Below are positions 1-9,900 of a DNA stretch of 64,000 nt, piece after piece. The notes under the pieces were generated by a model. The model ran no database searches. It saw nothing but the letters and a program-made list of their open reading frames with translations, and was not told the origin of the DNA. The stretch lies in the NCBI RefSeq assembly GCF_016743775.1, contig NZ_JAEQMY010000001.1, forward strand, positions 248,001 to 312,000, read 5' to 3'. Position 1 is the first letter of the stretch; each line of letters starts with the position of its first letter. The translations under genes were made by a program, and so were the position numbers. This stretch comes from Microvirga aerilata (GTDB lineage Bacteria; Pseudomonadota; Alphaproteobacteria; Rhizobiales; Beijerinckiaceae).

Positions 1-1200
1 GCCGAGAAGCAGCTTATGACTGGCCGCGCCGGTATCGAACTTCGCCTCGGCCTGATTGTCGAGCGACAGGGTATTCACCACCGTGTGATGGTTGAAGCCG
101 ATGCGATAGAGCAGGAAGTCGGGGCCGACCGGCGTTGGACCGGGGAAGCCGGTTGCTGGATCCAGATAGCCGTATGGGTAGGGTCCCCGCTCCTTCGAAT
201 CCGTATGGGCGTAACGGAAGTTTTGCCGAAGGGTCCAAACCTCGTTGATGTCGTGCGTGAACTCGTAGCCGAGCATGGCCTGCTCGCGGCGGTAGAGATC
301 GACACCCGGCTCGTCGTAGTAGAACCGGCGCGAGATGCGGCCGAACGGTGCGGAGACGACCGTTCCCACATAAGGCAGGAAGCCGCCCGTATGGCTGAGA
401 TCCATGTGCTGGTAGGAGCCGAGCAGGGTCAGTTCCGTGCCGGCAGTGGCACGATAGGTGAGCGCGGGAGCGATGACGCCGCGGAAATCCTCCGCCTTCT
501 CTGTTTCCCAGCTGCCGCCGGACACCTTCCCGGTCAGGCGATAGGACCACACGTTGTTGGGATCGAGCGCGCCGCCGAAATCGAACCCCGCATAGCCGTT
601 GCCCCACGAGTTGACCCCGGTCTCCACATAACGAAGGGGCGCGGTGGTGGGGCGCTTGCTCACAGGGTTGATCAGGCCATCGGAGGCGCTGCCGCCATAA
701 AGAGCCGAGGCAGGGCCTTTCAGGACCTCGATGCGCTCGAGCACGAACGGATCGATATAAAAGCCGCCGAACCCATATTGGTAGAGTGGCAGGTTGTTCA
801 GGAATACACCGGTCTGCCCGGCATCGAAGCCGCGGATGTAGAACCAGTCCGTATCGGAATCCTGGCCGAACGGTTGCGCAAATACGCCTGCGGTGTAGCG
901 CAGAGCCTCGTCGACCTTCTGCACCTGCCGGTCTTCGATCTGCTCGCGTCCGATTACGGAAACGGATTGAGGAATCTCCTCGATCGGCGTGTCGCTCTTC
1001 GATCCGGTTGCCGTGCGGCTGGGAGCATAGCCGTTCACTGGACCTGTGGCGCCTCCGCCCTGCCCTTCCACCGTGATCGTCTCAAGGGCGATTTCACCGG
1101 ACTGACCTCGCGCCTGGGCAGCCGCCTGCCCGCTCGATGCGACCATGACGGAGAGGGAGAGCAGGCTCACTCCCATGCTCAAGAGATGACGATGTTTCAT
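1..1200 (-). CDS. TonB-dependent siderophore receptor, C-terminus cut by window edge
   Basis: An open frame of 400 codons runs from ATG at 1198-1200 to the window edge without a stop, so only the N-terminal half is present. It begins with a signal peptide ending near AQA, then a TonB-box-like stretch (ETITVEGQ). The plug domain follows, with the typical phrases IEEIPQSVSVIGREQI, FYIRGFD, ERIEVLKGPASALYG and INPVSKRP. The strands after it read as the start of the outer-membrane barrel. The plug resembles FhuA/FoxA-type ferric hydroxamate receptors. It would take up a ferric siderophore with TonB energy. The divergent neighbours encode a FhuD-like binding protein and FhuB-like permease, which supports that role. 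The exact siderophore cannot be read from sequence. Confidence 0.9.
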   Translation of the reverse strand, partial: MKHRHLLSMGVSLLSLSVMVASSGQAAAQARGQSGEIALETITVEGQGGGATGPVNGYAPSRTATGSKSDTPIEEIPQSVSVIGREQIEDRQVQKVDEALRYTAGVFAQPFGQDSDTDWFYIRGFDAGQTGVFLNNLPLYQYGFGGFYIDPFVLERIEVLKGPASALYGGSASDGLINPVSKRPTTAPLRYVETGVNSWGNGYAGFDFGGALDPNNVWSYRLTGKVSGGSWETEKAEDFRGVIAPALTYRATAGTELTLLGSYQHMDLSHTGGFLPYVGTVVSAPFGRISRRFYYDEPGVDLYRREQAMLGYEFTHDINEVWTLRQNFRYAHTDSKERGPYPYGYLDPATGFPGPTPVGPDFLLYRIGFNHHTVVNTLSLDNQAEAKFDTGAASHKLLLG

Positions 1201-1785
1201 GATTGCCCCCAGGCTTTCAAAAGCATCGGGACGTCGTTGCGGCCCCTATGCATGCACACTCAGCGGATTGCTGTTCCGGCGCACTGACTATGGCTTTGCC
1301 TAATGTGTGGCAAGAATTATGTTTTTTAATTACTCTAAACTATAGATTTAAACTATCATCATTCTGAGCCGCCCTCTTTAGAACTGTTCTATACTTAGAC
1401 ATAAACTTGGATGGCGATCTGATGTGAAAGCCTTGGCGGTATCATAGAAGATCCTAGATGGGCAGGCAGCGCCACACCAGGAAAGCCGCTCGTGCGATAG
1501 GACGTAAGGGCAGCGACCATGTTTATGTTTCTTTTTAATTCTTCTAAGTTGCGGATGCGACAAGATAATTTCTAATTTTCCGGTTGACGAGCATGGCCTT
1601 CAAGTCCAACAAGCGGTCTCGCCCAATAGGCAGGGATGCAATCGCACATGCGCAACGCTCAACCGATAGGACGAGGGAGACACCTCTGCTGCCTTGTCGT
1701 TTTTGAGAATTCTTTTCGAAGACCAAAGTAAAAGCAAGGTCATGATCATGATTTGGGGCAGCAGCGCCGAGTCAGCCGGGTAGAC
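1201..1785. other. Divergent regulatory region of the iron-uptake genes
   Basis: About 585 bases of noticeably lower GC lie between the divergent receptor and binding-protein genes. Short open frames here have no ribosome site and unconvincing composition. The region holds one Irr-box-like inverted repeat (listed separately) and several AT-rich tracts, for example around 1316-1365 and 1700-1735, that could hold the two promoters. I see no complete gene. Confidence 0.5.
1377..1393. promoter_or_regulatory. Candidate Irr-box (ICE-like) inverted repeat
   Basis: The bases TTTAGAA-CTG-TTCTATA form a 7-3-7 inverted repeat with one mismatch. It resembles the iron control element bound by the heme-responsive regulator Irr in Rhizobiales (TTTAGAA-n3-TTCTAAA as I recall it). 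It lies between divergent iron-uptake genes, where such a site would make sense. It is about 180 bases from the receptor start and about 390 from the fhuD start, so which gene it serves is unclear. Confidence 0.4.
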
Positions 1786-2694
1786 ATGCGCGTTTTCCAT
1801 CCCACAAACGCAGCTCCCTTGAGCAGGCGGGCTTTGCTTGGAGCCGCACTCGGCGTTCCTTTCCTCGGCAAGGTGAAAGCCGGCTCGGAGGAGCGGATTG
1901 CGGTTGTCGACTGGGCGATGCTCGAAACGCTGCTGGCTCTGGGCATCGTGCCTGTCGCGACAACGGAACTCATCCAGTTCCGCAAGATCGCCATCGAGCC
2001 TCGGGTGCCGCCGCAGGTTGCCGATCTCGGCCTGCGCGGGTCACCGAACTATGAGATGCTGCGCCTGGCAAACCCGGACCTCATCGTCAGCTCGCCCTGG
2101 TTCGCCTGGGCGACCGACCACCTGGAGCGCATCGCTCCGGTCGCGTCATATGCGATCTATGAACCCGGCCGTCCACCTTACTCGCCTGCCGAGCAGGTGA
2201 TGAAAGCTCTGGGCGAGCGGCTTGGACGCGACCGGCAGGCTCAGCTTTCTCTGGAGGCTGCTGCCAGCGAAATCGAAGGGGCAAAGCGACTGCTGGTCGG
2301 CAAGGCGGGCCGGCCGGTCTTCCTCATCAACCTCGGGGATGCCCGCCATTTCCGCGTCTTTGGCGCCGACAGCATGTTCGGCGATGTTCTGCAGCGCTTG
2401 GGCTTCCAGAACGCATGGCCCAGGCCCACCAGCTATGGAGCGGCAGCTCCCATCCCCCTTGAGGCTCTTGCCGAGGTGCCGGAGGCCTCCATCGTCATCG
2501 TCTCGCCTGTGCCCCCGGATGCCGAGGGCACTCTTGCAAGAAGCCCCCTGTGGCATGCCATCCCGGCCGTTCGGTCTAAACGAGTCGTGACGATCCCACC
2601 GATCAATCCATTCGGTGCCCTTCCGGCCGCCTGCCGCTTCGCGCGGCTCTTCACGGAAGCGCTGTCCAGCGCCAGCGGGCAATCCCATGGCTAG
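1786..2694 (+). CDS. Iron-siderophore ABC transporter substrate-binding protein, FhuD-like
   Basis: A periplasmic binding protein of about 302 residues. The N-terminus has a Tat-like motif (SRRALLGAALG) and a cleavable signal. The mature part follows the FhuD/BtuF type III binding-protein pattern: IAVVDWAMLETLLALGIVPVA near the start, YEMLRLANPDLIVSSPW, and a C-terminal lobe with FRVFGADSMFGDVLQRLG. It should deliver ferric hydroxamate to the permease encoded immediately downstream, whose ATG at 2687 lies inside the last codons of this gene. A TTG at 1753 gives a longer frame, but the ATG at 1786 sits right before the signal sequence and is preferred. The ribosome site is weak. Substrate class is inferred from context. 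Confidence 0.85.
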   Translation: MRVFHPTNAAPLSRRALLGAALGVPFLGKVKAGSEERIAVVDWAMLETLLALGIVPVATTELIQFRKIAIEPRVPPQVADLGLRGSPNYEMLRLANPDLIVSSPWFAWATDHLERIAPVASYAIYEPGRPPYSPAEQVMKALGERLGRDRQAQLSLEAAASEIEGAKRLLVGKAGRPVFLINLGDARHFRVFGADSMFGDVLQRLGFQNAWPRPTSYGAAAPIPLEALAEVPEASIVIVSPVPPDAEGTLARSPLWHAIPAVRSKRVVTIPPINPFGALPAACRFARLFTEALSSASGQSHG

Positions 2695-2977
2695 GACAGC
2701 GGCAGCAAACCCCTCGGCGCTTGCATGGCTTCTCGCGGCAGCTGCCGCCATGGGGCTCTGCAGCTATCAGATCGCAGGCCTGCTGCCTCTGGCGGGCGAT
2801 TCCGGTTTCGACCTCGATCGCGTCATCCTGCTGAACAGCGTTCTCCCGCGCGCAGCCGTTGCATTGCTCTCGGGCGCGGCGCTCGGCCTCTCGGGAGCCC
2901 TGTTGCAGCAGGTGCTGCGCAACCCGATTGCCGATCCTTCGACGCTCGGCATCTCCGCCGGTGCGCAATTGTCATGA
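2687..2977 (+). CDS. fhuB: FhuB-like permease, N-terminal fragment (frameshifted)
   Basis: This frame starts at an ATG overlapping the end of the binding-protein gene. It encodes the first 96 residues of a FecCD-family permease: a first membrane segment (ALAWLLAAAAAMGLCSYQIAG) and the conserved block RAAVALLSGAALGLSGALLQQ followed by RNPIADPSTLGISAGAQL. It then hits TGA at 2975-2977. The expected continuation (MTAATLFAPALMAS, matching the E. coli FhuB order GAQL-x-I-T-V-T-T-L) is in the next frame starting at 2974. One missing base near 2972-2974 explains the break. Stop and restart overlap as ATGA, so coupled translation of two pieces is conceivable. A sequencing error is the main alternative. 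Confidence 0.85.
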   Translation: MARTAAANPSALAWLLAAAAAMGLCSYQIAGLLPLAGDSGFDLDRVILLNSVLPRAAVALLSGAALGLSGALLQQVLRNPIADPSTLGISAGAQLS

Positions 2978-4653
2978 CGGCCGCAACGCTGTTTGCGCCG
3001 GCTCTCATGGCGTCTGCCCGCGAAGCGGTCGCGCTGTGCGGCGGGCTCGCCGTTGTGGCGCTGCTCCTGTCCCTTACCTGGAAGCGCGGTCTGGAGCCGG
3101 TGACGGTGGTCCTCGCCGGGATGGTCGTATCTCTGGTCGCCATGGCAGTCAGCGCGACGCTGATCCTGGCAAACGGCGAATACATGATGTCGCTTCTCAT
3201 CTGGGGAAGCGGATCGCTCGGGCAGCAGGGATGGGACCACGCGCAGGCCATCGGGCTCGCGCTCCTCCTGTCGATCGCTGCCGCCCTTCTACTCATCCGC
3301 CCCCTGGAGATTCTTGGGCTCGACGACGCGAACGCGCGCAGCCTCGGCGCCAATCTCCTGCTGCTGCGCCTCCTTGGGCTCACGGTTGCCGTCTGGCTTG
3401 CCACAACGGTCACGGCGGAGGTGGGGATCATCGGCTTCATCGGCCTTGCAGCCCCGACATTTGCCCGATCCTGCGGCGCACGCAGCCGGAAGAGCATTCT
3501 GCTGGCGGCGCCCCTGATCGGAGCGGCGGTCCTATGGCTGACGGACGGCATCGTTCAACTCGCAGCGGGCGGCTTGGCCGAGACGGTACCGACGGGAGCG
3601 GCCACCGCGCTGCTCGGGGGGCCGCTGCTGCTTTATCTGCTGCCGCGTCTGCAGCTGGCGCACCGTTCATCGATCTCCGATCTATCCCAGCCCGCAAGGA
3701 GGATCGCCTTTCCCGGCCTGCCGCTGATCGCGATCGCGCTCCTGGCTTTAGGCGTGATCGTTCTGGCGCTGATCGTCGGACGGGGACCCGGGGGCTGGAG
3801 CGTGGCAACCGGGGCGCTCCTGGAGGATCTTCTCCCCTTTCGCGCGCCGCGGACCATCGCCGCCGCGGCCGCTGGAGCCATGCTGGCCGCAGCCGGCATG
3901 ATCCTCCAGCGCATGACCGGAAATCCTCTGGCAAGCCCCGAAGTTCTGGGCGTCAGTGCAGGGGCCGGAGCCGGACTCGCGGTGGTTCTCTTCTCCCTGG
4001 CGGCACCGACCATGAGCGCGAGGATGATTGGCGCGACCCTCGGTTCCCTGATCGTCATGGCCGCTCTTCTGGCAATAACCGGAAGAAAAGGCGATAACCC
4101 GGTGCGCCTCCTTCTCGGAGGCATCGCGGCCGGAGCGCTCTGCAACGCCCTCGTCAACGCCGCAATGGTGACCGGCGACGCGCGGGCCTTCCAGCTCCTG
4201 GCCTGGATCAGCGGCTCGACCAATCAGGTCGGCTGGACGGAAGCGTCGGCTGCTCTTGCCATGGCCGTGGTCCTCCTGGGAGCTTTCCCCTTCATCGTGC
4301 GCTGGCTCGACATTCTTCCTCTTGGAGGAGACCAGGCCCGTGCCGTCGGGATGCCGCTCAGGACGAGCCGCCTGATCCTCGTTCTGCTCTCAGGCGGGCT
4401 GACGGCCGGAGCCTCCCTCGTGGTCGGCCCTTTGAGCTTCGTCGGCCTGGTTGCCCCCCACATGGCACGGCTGCTTGGATTCGCGCGGGCTCATCATCAG
4501 CTCCCGGCCGCCATCCTGATCGGAGCGGGACTGATGGCCGGGGCCGATTGGTTCTGCAGGATCGTCGCCTTCCCCTACCAGCTTCCGCTCGGCCTTTTCG
4601 CATCCCTGATCGGGGGGCCGTACATCATCTGGCTCCTGCGCAGCAATCGCTAG
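2974..4653 (+). CDS. fhuB: FhuB-like permease, main fragment (frameshifted)
   Basis: This encodes about 559 residues, the rest of a double-length FhuB-type permease in which two FecCD units of about 320 residues are fused. The first unit continues with VTVVLAGMVVSLV and EVGIIGFIGLAAPTFAR. The second unit begins near the linker around 3660-3720 and repeats the family pattern (RAPRTIAAAAAGAMLAAAG, RMTGNPLASPEVLGVSAGAG, VGPLSFVGLVAPHMAR). The double architecture is specific to hydroxamate permeases such as E. coli FhuB. The membrane protein needs an ATPase (FhuC), which is not in this window. The first 96 residues lie in another frame (2687-2977). The true start of this piece is either the frameshift or the ATG at 2974. 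Confidence 0.85.
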   Translation: MTAATLFAPALMASAREAVALCGGLAVVALLLSLTWKRGLEPVTVVLAGMVVSLVAMAVSATLILANGEYMMSLLIWGSGSLGQQGWDHAQAIGLALLLSIAAALLLIRPLEILGLDDANARSLGANLLLLRLLGLTVAVWLATTVTAEVGIIGFIGLAAPTFARSCGARSRKSILLAAPLIGAAVLWLTDGIVQLAAGGLAETVPTGAATALLGGPLLLYLLPRLQLAHRSSISDLSQPARRIAFPGLPLIAIALLALGVIVLALIVGRGPGGWSVATGALLEDLLPFRAPRTIAAAAAGAMLAAAGMILQRMTGNPLASPEVLGVSAGAGAGLAVVLFSLAAPTMSARMIGATLGSLIVMAALLAITGRKGDNPVRLLLGGIAAGALCNALVNAAMVTGDARAFQLLAWISGSTNQVGWTEASAALAMAVVLLGAFPFIVRWLDILPLGGDQARAVGMPLRTSRLILVLLSGGLTAGASLVVGPLSFVGLVAPHMARLLGFARAHHQLPAAILIGAGLMAGADWFCRIVAFPYQLPLGLFASLIGGPYIIWLLRSNR

Positions 4654-4670
4654 GCACGGTAATCTCATCG

Positions 4671-5765
4671 ATGGAACAGGCAATGACCTCGCAAGTCCTT
4701 CGCGCCGAAGCCCGGGTCCCTCTCTCAGGACCCCGACAGGTGATGGAAAAGCTGTGCGATTATTTCACGGAGTTCGGATCCGTGAGCCGGGCGGAACGGT
4801 CGGCGCGATTGGAGATCGCCTACGGGTCGATCTCGCTCGAGGTGGACGACGGCAGCCTCAACCTTCTTGCGGAAGGATGCGACCCGACCTCCCTGGCCTA
4901 TGTGAAGATGAGCGTTGCCGAGCATCTCCTGACTTTTGCCGCCGACGACAAGCCGCGCCTCGTCTGGTCCGGCGACGGTGCCGCCGGCACGCCGCTCCCT
5001 GACTTCCGCGAGATGCGCGTCGTGAGCGCCGCCAACATCACGCCGCGCATGCGCAGGGTGCGCCTGAGTGGGCCTGACCTCGCCCGCTTTGCCACGGGCG
5101 GGCTGCATGTGCGTCTGCTGATCCCGCCCCGGCCGGGCGTTGCGCCCCGTTGGCCGGTCACGGGAGAGGACGGGCGTCCCGTCTGGCCGACGGGCGAGGA
5201 TCGCCCCATCGTCCGCATTTATACCATCCGCGAGATCGATGTGGCTAAGGGCGAGATCAGCATCGATGTGGTCCTGCACGAAGGCGAGGACACGCCCGGC
5301 TCCTCCTGGGCCAAGCAGGCAGCACCCGGCGACGTGATCGGCCTGATGGGACCCGGAGGCGGCGATATTCCGGCAGCCGACTGGTATCTCTTTGCGGGCG
5401 ATGAAACCGCGCTCCCGGCCATCAGCCGCATCCTGGCCTCCCTCAAAGCCGAATGCAGGGCCACTGCCGTGATCGAGGTTGCCGACAGCAGCGAGGAGCA
5501 GCCCCTGCATTCCGCTGCCGCGTTGGACGTCCGCTGGGTCCATCGAAACGGTGCCCCGGCCGGCACGACGTCTCTGATCGAAGACGCAGTGCGTGGAATA
5601 GGCCTGCCGTCGGACGGCATGCGCCGCTTCATCTGGGCTGGCTGCGAGCAGAAGAGCTGCCGCTGCCTCAAGAAGCTCCTGCGCAAGGAATGGCAGGTGC
5701 CCACATCCGATCACCTAGTCGTGGCCTATTGGCGGGCCGGCTGCCCGGCCGACACCGCCACCTGA
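4671..5765 (+). CDS. DUF2218 plus siderophore-interacting protein fusion (ferric-siderophore reductase)
   Basis: A protein of about 364 residues with two parts. Residues roughly 15-100 match the DUF2218 pattern seen in front of some siderophore-interacting proteins. Residues 110 to the end are a ViuB/SIP-type flavoprotein: PIVRIYTIRE fits the FAD-binding R-x-Y-T motif, AGDETALPAISRIL the NAD(P)H-side loop, and a C-terminal YWRAG. It probably uses reduced pyridine nucleotide and FAD to reduce ferric siderophore in the cytoplasm and release ferrous iron. It starts 17 bases after the permease stop, so it likely shares its transcript. A second in-frame ATG at 4683 is an equally possible start. 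Confidence 0.85.
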   Translation: MEQAMTSQVLRAEARVPLSGPRQVMEKLCDYFTEFGSVSRAERSARLEIAYGSISLEVDDGSLNLLAEGCDPTSLAYVKMSVAEHLLTFAADDKPRLVWSGDGAAGTPLPDFREMRVVSAANITPRMRRVRLSGPDLARFATGGLHVRLLIPPRPGVAPRWPVTGEDGRPVWPTGEDRPIVRIYTIREIDVAKGEISIDVVLHEGEDTPGSSWAKQAAPGDVIGLMGPGGGDIPAADWYLFAGDETALPAISRILASLKAECRATAVIEVADSSEEQPLHSAAALDVRWVHRNGAPAGTTSLIEDAVRGIGLPSDGMRRFIWAGCEQKSCRCLKKLLRKEWQVPTSDHLVVAYWRAGCPADTAT

Positions 5766-5904
5766 AGGCGAGGTTATCCGCCTCCCGGGAATGCCGCCCC
5801 TGCATGGATCCTGTATTGCCCTCACCCGGCAGTTGGGTTCTCATGGTCCTTACTGCGCGTCACCTCTTCGGCGCAGTCAAAGACATCAATCACAGGGAGC
5901 CGAA

Positions 5905-6906
5905 ATGCCATTGTTCTCCAGCCCCTCACGCCGAACCATGCTTGGGCTCGCCTTGGGCGCCGCGGCATGCATGACCTCCGGAGCAGCCCTCGCACAGGCG
6001 GTGGCCTATCCGACCCGGCCGGTGCGGATGATCGTGCCGTTCACGGCCGGCGGCACCACCGACATCTTTGCCAGGCTTATCGGAGACAAGCTGTCCCAGT
6101 CCCTCGGGCAGCAGTTCATCATCGAGAACCGCGGGGGAGCGGGCGGCAATATCGGCACCGATGCGGTCGCGAAGGCCGAGCCGGACGGGTATACGCTCGT
6201 CATGGGAACGGTGGGCACCCACGCGATCAATCCGAGCCTCTACGCCAAGATGCCCTACGACGCGCTCACCGATTTCGCGCCCGTGGCCTTTGTGGCCGGC
6301 GTGCCGAACCTGATGGTGGTCAGCCCCAAGAAGGTGAAGGCCACCACCGTGCAGGAGTTCATCGCCGAGGCGAAGGCGACGCCCGGCAAGTTCACCATGG
6401 CGTCGTCCGGCAACGGCACGTCGATCCATCTCTCCGGGGAGCTCTTCAAGCAGATGACCGGCATCGAGATGCCTCACGTTCCCTATCGCGGCAGCGGACC
6501 GGCCGTGAACGACCTGATCGGCGGGCAGGTGGATGTGATGTTCGACAACCTGCCCTCCTCTATCGAGCAGGTGCGAGGCGGCAACCTGCGGGCGCTTGCC
6601 GTCACCTCCGCCAAGCGCTCGCCTGCCATTGCGGACAAGCCGACACTCGCCGAGGCTGGCCTCCCGGGCTTCGAGGCGTCGAGCTGGTTCGCGCTGTTCG
6701 CCCCCAAGGGAACGCCTCCCGAGATCACGTCCAAGCTGAACCAGGAAGTGCGCAAGGCGCTGGAGATGCCGGATGTGCAGAAGCGCTACGCCGATCTCGG
6801 CGGAGAGATCCGGCCCATGAGCCCGGACGAGCTCATGGCTTATGTGAGATCCGAGCACGAAAAGTGGGCCAAGGTCGTGAAGACCTCCGGCGCCAAGGTG
6901 GACTGA
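5905..6906 (+). CDS. Tripartite tricarboxylate transporter binding protein (TctC/Bug family)
   Basis: 333 residues with a Tat-like signal (SRRTMLGLALGAAA, cleavage near ALA-QA). The body is a textbook Bug receptor: YPTRPVRMIVPFTAGGTTDIFARLI, ENRGGAGGNIGTDAVAKAEPDGYT, HVPYRGSGPAVNDLIGGQVDVMFDN and RALAVTSAKRSPA. Such proteins bind carboxylates in the periplasm, usually for a TctAB membrane pair, but no tctA or tctB is nearby. Many alphaproteobacteria carry orphan Bug proteins of unknown ligand. The start is set by the GGGAG ribosome site at about 5896. It converges on tamB with a shared hairpin between them. Confidence 0.9.
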   Translation: MPLFSSPSRRTMLGLALGAAACMTSGAALAQAVAYPTRPVRMIVPFTAGGTTDIFARLIGDKLSQSLGQQFIIENRGGAGGNIGTDAVAKAEPDGYTLVMGTVGTHAINPSLYAKMPYDALTDFAPVAFVAGVPNLMVVSPKKVKATTVQEFIAEAKATPGKFTMASSGNGTSIHLSGELFKQMTGIEMPHVPYRGSGPAVNDLIGGQVDVMFDNLPSSIEQVRGGNLRALAVTSAKRSPAIADKPTLAEAGLPGFEASSWFALFAPKGTPPEITSKLNQEVRKALEMPDVQKRYADLGGEIRPMSPDELMAYVRSEHEKWAKVVKTSGAKVD

Positions 6907-6918
6907 CGCCAAAAACAC

Positions 6919-6943
6919 GAAGGGCGGCTGCGTGCCGCCCTTC
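6919..6943. terminator. Bidirectional terminator hairpin
   Basis: A perfect 10-bp stem (GAAGGGCGGC paired with GCCGCCCTTC) with a 5-base loop lies between two converging genes, 12 bases after the tctC-like stop and 23 bases after the tamB stop. A run of five T follows shortly after the stem on the minus strand, so termination of tamB is better supported than the other direction. Confidence 0.75.
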
Positions 6944-6966
6944 GACATTCCCTATCGGACGTACGG

Positions 6967-9900
6967 CTAGTACTCCATCTCGAATCCGACTCCGACGGAG
7001 GTGCCGCCCTGCGCGTTCACCTCGCCCTGTGCCTTGAGACGCCGCGTCAGGTCGATATCGACCGTCACGCCGCTTTCCTCCGGCTGGGCGCCGGCCCTGA
7101 CGCCCACGCGGACATTGTCGCTGATGTAGCGTGAGACCCCAACCGCCGGACCGCCGCCAGCGCCGACAGTGATATCCAGACTGTCGACCCCAAGCGACCG
7201 GCGCAGGCGCTCGAACGCATCCGTGCCGGTCCCGCCCGAGAGCTGGGCAACGGCTTGCGCAAGCTGGAGCGCTTGACCCGCCGACAGGCCGCCCGACGGT
7301 CTCTGGAACAGGATGCGGGACAACACCTCATCCTGCGGCAGGTCGGGGCTGGAGCTGAAGGTGAATTCGGGGCTCGACGCCGGGCCGGTCACTCCGATCC
7401 GAGCAGTCACGTCGCCGGCCTGCGTCTCAGCCAGGAAGTCGAGCGAGGGCGTGAGATCGCCGGTAAAGTCCAACCGGCCGCGCACGAAGTCGATACGCTG
7501 GCCGAGCAGGTCGAAGCGGCCCCGGCGAAGGTCGAAAGCGCCGATCGCGATGGGGTCGCGGCTCGTGCCCTGAAGGCGCAGGTCGCCGCCGAGTTCGGCG
7601 TTGATGCCCCTGCCCCGGACGAAGATGCGGTTCTGCGCCGTCAGGGTGAGGTCGAGATCGGCACTGAAGGGAGTGCCTCTCGCGGCAGCGGATTGCCGCC
7701 TTTGTGCAAGCGCAAGCCGCGCAGCCGCCGTCGGCGTCGGCCGCACATGCTTGGTTCCCGGCAGCGGCCTCAACGTGGTTGGCAGCCGGTCGGGCACCGA
7801 GACGTTCATGGTGATGATGTCGATGCGTCCGGCGGCGCGCGGCCTGCTCAGGAGCGCCCCCGTAATGGATAAATCCAGATCCGCAATGGCTTCGACGGTT
7901 TCGTTGGAAACGAGCTGGGCGCGGCTGCCGGTGATCCGGATCTCGCTTGGCAAGCCCGCGGCAGGATCGATGGTGATCTGCCCCCTGGCCGCCAGGGTGC
8001 CCCCATTGGGCGTCTGGGCGCTCAGGCTCTCGATGGCGAGCACCTGTCCCCGCGCCGATAGCCGTCCCGCAATGCCGTTCAGCTGAATGCCCTGCAGGGA
8101 ATCGACGAAGCTGCCGTTGGCGATAGTCACCGCGCCCTGGATCCGAGGGTCCGCGAGCGTGCCGGCAATGGACAGATCGAGGTTGGCTGCTCCCGTGAGG
8201 CGCCGGCCTGCTGGCGAGAGGATGCTGTTGGCAACGGCAAGATCCGTACGGCCGGCAACCCGCAGGGCAAGATCGTCGGAGGCGCTCAGAGGAAAGCTTC
8301 CCGAAACTTGCAGGGCTCCGGCCTGCCCCAGGTTCACGCGGGCATCGATGCCTGCACGCTGGTCGGCAAGGCGCCCTTGCGCCTCAATGCCGAGCGGCGG
8401 CAGGCCGGCCTGACGGGTCTGGGGGGTGGCAAGGCCGGATACGTTCAGCCTGTAGGTGCCGCCCGGATTGTCCAGCGTACCACCGATGGCGGCATTTCCG
8501 TTCACCGTGCCGGCAAGACCGAGACCCGGCACGACGATCTCTGCCGCCTGAAGCGGCAGGTTGCGGATGTCGACTGAAAGATCGAGCCTGTCGCCCACCG
8601 TGCCGGACAAGGCGACGCGGCCCTGGTCCGCCGCAATCACAACGCCGGACAAGGTGACGGCGCCGCCTTGCAGCGTGATGGTGGCAGGCTGGGCCAGGGC
8701 CAGCCGCCTGCCGCCGCGGCGCGCCGAGAAGGTGGCAAGCTCGATGCGGGTCGCATCGCCGGGCACGACCCGGCCCTGGGCATCCAGGTTAAAGCCCTGC
8801 CCCACGGCAGAGGCCGTGAAGCGCGATGCCTCGGGCGTACCTTCCGCAACGAGGCGCACGGTCCGGTAGGTCTGGCCGGCGGCGGTCACCGCGTCGGCCG
8901 TAACGGTGCCGTCGATCACGGGACGGCGGTAGAGATCCGAAACGGCGAGCCTGGTATCGAAATCCCGCACCGTCACGTCGGCCACGGCAAAGCGGGAGCC
9001 GTTCGCGGTGACAGTCGCATCCTGCCCGCCATTGCGCGCGGTGAGAGAAATCCTGGCGTCGAGGGCGCCATCGAGCTTCGTCAGCACGAGCGGGCTGAGA
9101 TCGTCGAAGTTGCTCCCGGACAAGGAGATCTCGCCCTGGGCCAGCAGATCGGGCCCGAGGCGGATATTTCCGTCGAGGGCGACCGAGCCAATATCGACGT
9201 CGAGCCGGTCGAGGAGCCAGCCGCCTTCCGGCGGCTTCGCCAGATGAAGGGTGCCTGTGGCAGGCTTCCCGCTCACCTGTCCGTCGAGCGTCAGGGACGC
9301 ATCGAGCGCGCCGGTCACGTCCTTGGCGTCGAGACCGATCACGAGGCGCGGAATGGCGCGGCTGAGGGCCCGAACGTCGGTAAGGGTCGCGGTTCCGGTT
9401 ACATCCGGTCGCTCGAGGGAGCCGGAGAGCCGCGCCGTCACCGCCGCCCGACCGGAGGACACCCGCTCATCCACACGCCTCAGCTCGTCGATGGTAACGC
9501 TGAGGCCGAGATCGGCAGCCGACTGCGTGGCTCGGCCATCGATTCGGGCGTCCAGATGGGCGCCGTCGACACGAAGATCATCGAACGCGAAGCCGTTCGG
9601 AATCCGCCGCACGGTTCCGGCAGCCGTGAACGTGCGACCCAGAAGACCGTCCAGCGCCGGCGTCCCTGTGGAGAGGTCCTGCAGCCTTGAATCGATTGCC
9701 GCCGCAATGTCGTACCGGTTGGGATTGCCTGTCAGCCGTGCAGTCAGGGAAGCCGAACCGCGCAAGGGGCGGCCGGCGATCCCTGAGAAAGGCGCAAGCG
9801 CCGGAATGCCGGCCTCCAGCGTGCCGTCGATGATCGAGCCTCCGACCCGTCCGGTGAAGCCTGCCCGCGCGGTGGATGTCTCGATCCGTGCGGTCTCGAC

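Noticed and set aside
16-1287. A 423-codon plus-strand open frame at the left edge
   Set aside because: It is antisense to the TonB receptor, whose translated minus strand shows signal peptide and plug motifs; the plus-strand protein has no recognisable family and is rich in Arg/Ala as expected of a shadow frame.
1378-1726. Short minus-strand frames between the divergent iron genes
   Set aside because: They lack ribosome sites and overlap the probable promoter and Irr-box region.
8668-9690. Long plus-strand frames within the tamB region
   Set aside because: TamB is unambiguous on the minus strand; the opposite frames carry no motifs.
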